Source of the DNA: Sphingobacteriales bacterium
GTDB taxonomy: Bacteria > Bacteroidota > Bacteroidia > Sphingobacteriales > Sphingobacteriaceae
Assembly: GCA_020058405.1 (NCBI GenBank)
Contig: JAGVEE010000189.1
Span: 1 to 8,943 of the forward strand
DNA: 8,943 nt
Direction: 5' to 3'
The notes under the pieces are model-generated. The model had not been told where the DNA came from. It did no database searches and saw only the letters and a list, made by a program, of their open reading frames with translations. The position numbers and the translations under genes were made by a program. Position 1 is the first letter of the stretch. Every line of letters begins with the position of its first letter. This document shows, one piece after another, positions 6,365 to 8,943 of this stretch.

Positions 6365-6409
6365 CCAAAAGAACCCAAAGGCTGAGGCAATTGTTTCAAA
6401 ATTTGTGGC

Positions 6410-6808
6410 TTATCTTAAATGGATATGGCTACTTTGTAGCGCTACATTGCCCGCTACATCTACCGCTTTAATAGTAAAATCGAGGTCGCTAAAACGTAAA
6501 TCATTCATTATAACAAAGGTGTCGATGCTTGCCGAATCAGCAGCAGGACTTTTTGCAGTAAACAATATTTCCTCCTCTGTTTCTAAATATAAGCGTAGCG
6601 AAACGTTTGCTAATTGCTGGTTATCTTTAAATTTTATGCTAAAAAAGGCGGTGTCGCCAAAATCATACGCTTGGTGTGTAATACTTGGGTATATTTTTGT
6701 GATAACGGGCAATTCTTTGTCTTGTGGTTCAATAGGATCATCCTTGCAAGCACTAATAAATACAGCTATTGTAGTAATTAATAAAAGGCTAATTTTCAAA
6801 TACTTCAT
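6410..6808 (-). CDS. DUF4625-like lipoprotein
   Basis: The 132-aa product has a lipoprotein signal peptide ending in FISAC, with Cys21 as the lipidation site, followed by KDD. The remainder is one beta-sandwich domain with the pattern LPVITKIYP...YDFGDTAFFSIKFKDNQQL...IKAVDVAGNVA, which resembles DUF4625, an Ig-like domain of Bacteroidota lipoproteins with no known function. Lys-Asp-Asp right after the lipidated Cys resembles the surface-export signal described in Capnocytophaga canimorsus (Lys followed by two acidic residues), so surface display is possible. It precedes mrp on the same strand by 69 nt and is divergent from the GT51 gene. No functional link to mrp is evident. Confidence 0.72.
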   Translation of the reverse strand: MKYLKISLLLITTIAVFISACKDDPIEPQDKELPVITKIYPSITHQAYDFGDTAFFSIKFKDNQQLANVSLRLYLETEEEILFTAKSPAADSASIDTFVIMNDLRFSDLDFTIKAVDVAGNVALQSSHIHLR

Positions 6809-6894
6809 GTTTTAATTATAGCTAAGTTCGTGCCAAAAATGTATTTAATTCGTCATTTTAATCAATAACAAGTAATTTCACTTATTGGTTTGAT
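6809..6894. promoter_or_regulatory. Divergent intergenic region, presumed promoters for both flanking genes
   Basis: This 86-nt AT-rich gap separates the divergent DUF4625-like and GT51 genes and must hold both promoters. No exact TAnnTTTG box is present. The nearest matches are TACATTTT on the minus strand (around 6836-6843) and TATTGGTTTG on the plus strand just before the GT51 start, which has the wrong spacing. No clear Shine-Dalgarno sequence is seen, which is usual in this phylum. Confidence 0.3.
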
Positions 6895-8859
6895 ATGATG
6901 AAAAAATTACGAATTGCAATTTATGTGTTTTTAGGGCTCCTTCTCTTGTCTTTTATATTGATGATTGCATTTCGCCAAAGTATCTTAGAAAAAGTAATCG
7001 ACAAGGTTATTAGTTCAGAAAAGCGCAAACATCAATTAACTATAAAAACTGAAAAAGCAGGGTTTGTAGGACTTAGTACTGTTGAATTTAAAAACATAAG
7101 TGTAGTGCCCGATAGTGCCGATACACTCTTACGAATTAATCAGTTTAAAGTAAGCGTTGCTATTCTTCCATTAATTATTGGCAATGTAAAAATTGATGAA
7201 TTAATTTCATCAAACGCAGTGCTAAACATTATCAATAAAAACGGAAAAAGAAATTTCGATTTTTTATTGAAAAATAAAACACCTAAAGACACTGTTAAAA
7301 AAGATCAGTCGGGAGTAGATTTAGCAAACCTTGCCGATAATTTAATTAACGAACTTTTATACAAAGTTCCCAACAACATGTCTATCACCAATTATCGTTT
7401 AAATGTAGAGGATGAGGAACACGCCTTTACCATTAATGCAAATTCTATTTCTATAAATGATCATCAATTAAATTCAACCTTAATATTAAATAACAACGAA
7501 TCTGTTTGGCACATGGAAGGTCAGTTGTATCCATCAGATAAAAAATTAAACGTACGTTTTTATGCAGATAACAAAAAAGTAGAGCTGCCTTATTTAGAAC
7601 AAAAATTCGGATTGAAATTAAGTTTCGATACAGTATCTACTCGCATGGATAATATTGAATATGCATCTGGAGAGCTTCGTATTTTTGGTAATTGGGCATT
7701 AAAAAATTTAACGGTAAACCATCCCAGAATTGCACAAAAAGATGTTATCGTAAATATTGCTTCTATAGATTGTAATATGTTTATCGGGGAGAAATCTATT
7801 TCTATTGATAGTTCTTCTGTGGCGTATTTAGGATTGATAAAAGCAAGGCCATATATTAAGTACAGCATTGCGCCTTCAAAAATTTACGAGTTGAAATTTG
7901 ATATTGAGGAAATGCCTGCGCAAGATTTTTTCAATTCATTTCCGCAAGGATTATTCGCCACCTTAGAAGGCTTGCAAGTACAAGGTAAATTAGGTTATCA
8001 TTTAAATTTTTATTTAGATGAAAAAGAACCATGGAAGTGTAAATTTAATTCGGGCTTAAGCAAAAATAATTTCTCTATTGTAAAATTTGGAGAAACAAAT
8101 TTGCAAAAAATGAATTCAGATTTTGTACATGTACCGTATGAAGTGGGTTATGCTGCACGTTCCATTTATGTAGGTGCATCGAACCCAAACTTTACACCCT
8201 ACGAACAAATTTCCGACTATATAAAAAATGCTTTGTTAACCACAGAAGATCCTTTGTTTTTTAGCCATAGAGGATTTTACGAAGAAGCCTTTCGCCAATC
8301 TATTGCTACCAACTTTGTTGCAAAAAGATTTAAGCGCGGAGGCAGCACCATCTCTATGCAATTGGTAAAAAATGTTTTCTTGAGTAGGAACAAAACGGTT
8401 GCGCGAAAATTAGAAGAAATGATTATTGTGTGGTTGATAGAAAATAACAGACTTACTTCTAAACAAAGAATGTACGAAGTGTATTTAAATATTATTGAAT
8501 GGGCACCTAATGTTTATGGCATTACAGAGGCGGCACATTTTTATTTCAACAAAAAACCAGCGCAATTAAATTTAGGGGAAAGTATTTTTTTAGCAAGCAT
8601 TGTACCGAAGCCTAAGAAATTTAAATATTCATTTTTAGCTGATGGTACGTTGAAACCATACATGCATAATTACTTTCGTTTTATTGGAGGCTTGATGGTA
8701 AGACGAGGCAAGGTTCCTGCATCAGATACAGTTGGTATTTTTAATTCGGTTGTATTGCGAGGCATTGCAAGAAATTATGTAGTAGTAGATTCGCTGCAAA
8801 TTATTCCGGAGTCGGAAGAAGAAATGGAAGAGTTGAAAACATTGTTAGAGACGGAATAA
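6895..8859 (+). CDS. AsmA-like / GT51 peptidoglycan glycosyltransferase fusion protein
   Basis: The 654-aa product has one N-terminal membrane helix (about 7-26), then some 390 residues resembling an AsmA-like periplasmic domain (repeated beta strands such as VEFKNISVVP, LLRINQFKVSVAILPLI, KIDELISSNAVLNI, typical of AsmA/TamB-type proteins). The C-terminal part (about 435-610) is a GT51 glycosyltransferase: TTEDPLFFSHRG (449-460) with catalytic Glu451, RGGSTISMQLVKN (481-493), RKLEE (504-508), and YEVYLNIIEWAPNVYGI (527-543). GT51 enzymes polymerise lipid II into glycan strands on the outer face of the inner membrane, which matches the topology. No penicillin-binding transpeptidase domain follows, so it acts as a monofunctional transglycosylase. 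The residue after His-x-Gly-Phe is Tyr where Asp is usual. The start is MM (6895 or 6898). Function as a glycan polymerase is inferred from motifs; the role of the AsmA-like part is unknown. Confidence 0.85.
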   Translation: MMKKLRIAIYVFLGLLLLSFILMIAFRQSILEKVIDKVISSEKRKHQLTIKTEKAGFVGLSTVEFKNISVVPDSADTLLRINQFKVSVAILPLIIGNVKIDELISSNAVLNIINKNGKRNFDFLLKNKTPKDTVKKDQSGVDLANLADNLINELLYKVPNNMSITNYRLNVEDEEHAFTINANSISINDHQLNSTLILNNNESVWHMEGQLYPSDKKLNVRFYADNKKVELPYLEQKFGLKLSFDTVSTRMDNIEYASGELRIFGNWALKNLTVNHPRIAQKDVIVNIASIDCNMFIGEKSISIDSSSVAYLGLIKARPYIKYSIAPSKIYELKFDIEEMPAQDFFNSFPQGLFATLEGLQVQGKLGYHLNFYLDEKEPWKCKFNSGLSKNNFSIVKFGETNLQKMNSDFVHVPYEVGYAARSIYVGASNPNFTPYEQISDYIKNALLTTEDPLFFSHRGFYEEAFRQSIATNFVAKRFKRGGSTISMQLVKNVFLSRNKTVARKLEEMIIVWLIENNRLTSKQRMYEVYLNIIEWAPNVYGITEAAHFYFNKKPAQLNLGESIFLASIVPKPKKFKYSFLADGTLKPYMHNYFRFIGGLMVRRGKVPASDTVGIFNSVVLRGIARNYVVVDSLQIIPESEEEMEELKTLLETE

Positions 8860-8862
8860 AAA

Positions 8863-8922
8863 CTGCATTTATCATCCTGCATTTATCATCCACTATTTAT
8901 CATCCACTATCTATCATCCTGC
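8863..8922. repeat. 14-nt tandem repeat after the GT51 gene, continuing to window edge
   Basis: Four back-to-back 14-nt units start four bases after the GT51 stop: ctgcatttatcatc at 8863-8876 and 8877-8890, then cactatttatcatc (8891-8904) and cactatctatcatc (8905-8918). A fifth, partial unit (ctgcat) follows at 8919, then a run of seven A and another cctgcat close to the edge. The shared core is tatcatc. No hairpin with a T-run is visible on the plus strand, so if this array is part of a terminator, its inverted partner lies beyond the window. Confidence 0.8.
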
Positions 8923-8943
8923 ATAAAAAAACCTGCATATATG

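Noticed and set aside
6333..6815. 160-codon plus-strand frame antisense to the DUF4625-like lipoprotein
   Set aside because: The minus-strand frame has a proper lipoprotein signal and family pattern; the plus frame has neither.
6863..6888. Imperfect inverted repeat (caataacaag ... cacttattg) before the GT51 gene as an operator
   Set aside because: The arms differ by several bases and have a short AT-rich centre, so chance is likely in such AT-rich sequence.
7590..7868. 92-codon minus-strand frame inside the GT51 fusion gene
   Set aside because: It is antisense to a continuous coding region and shows no start context or domain.

Overview
The window looks like ordinary chromosomal DNA from a member of the Bacteroidota. 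The evidence is AT-rich sequence, a GldH lipoprotein, a Cys-rich RicT of the Bacteroidota type, two lipoproteins of families found mainly in this phylum (DUF6252-like, DUF4625-like), an Mrp without its CxxC motif, and several TAnnTTTG boxes (the phylum's -7 promoter element) just upstream of start codons. There are no phage, transposon, CRISPR, rRNA or tRNA features, and no gene-free stretch reaches 300 bases.

Layout, left to right. (1) The last 60 codons of a DUF6252-like protein (+) end at 185 and face the gldH end across a large palindrome. (2) A minus-strand operon reads holB -> ricT -> gldH (3069 down to 246). It encodes clamp-loader delta', the PSP1-domain RicT protein and a gliding-motility lipoprotein, and ricT and gldH are joined by a TAATG overlap. 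(3) Divergent from it, ruvX -> def (+, 3120-4118) encode the YqgF/RuvX RNase H-fold nuclease and peptide deformylase, 6 nt apart. (4) A repeat-rich convergent junction (4119-4235) separates def from a second minus-strand group, DUF4625-like lipoprotein -> mrp -> nfu -> secreted CarboxypepD_reg-like protein (6808 down to 4236). mrp and nfu are both iron-sulfur cluster assembly/carrier genes; each has a TAnnTTTG box of its own, so they may also be transcribed separately. (5) Divergent again, a 654-aa plus-strand gene (6895-8859) encodes an unusual membrane-anchored protein: an AsmA-like N-terminal region joined to a GT51 peptidoglycan glycosyltransferase domain, with no transpeptidase domain. 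It is followed by a 14-nt tandem repeat running to the window edge.

Most genes are housekeeping and their families are clear. I do not see a complete undescribed multi-gene system. The items most worth a second look are the AsmA-like/GT51 fusion, the three unrelated short-repeat families that each sit at the 3' end of a transcription unit, the apparently leaderless ruvX promoter, and the Cys-rich extension of RicT.
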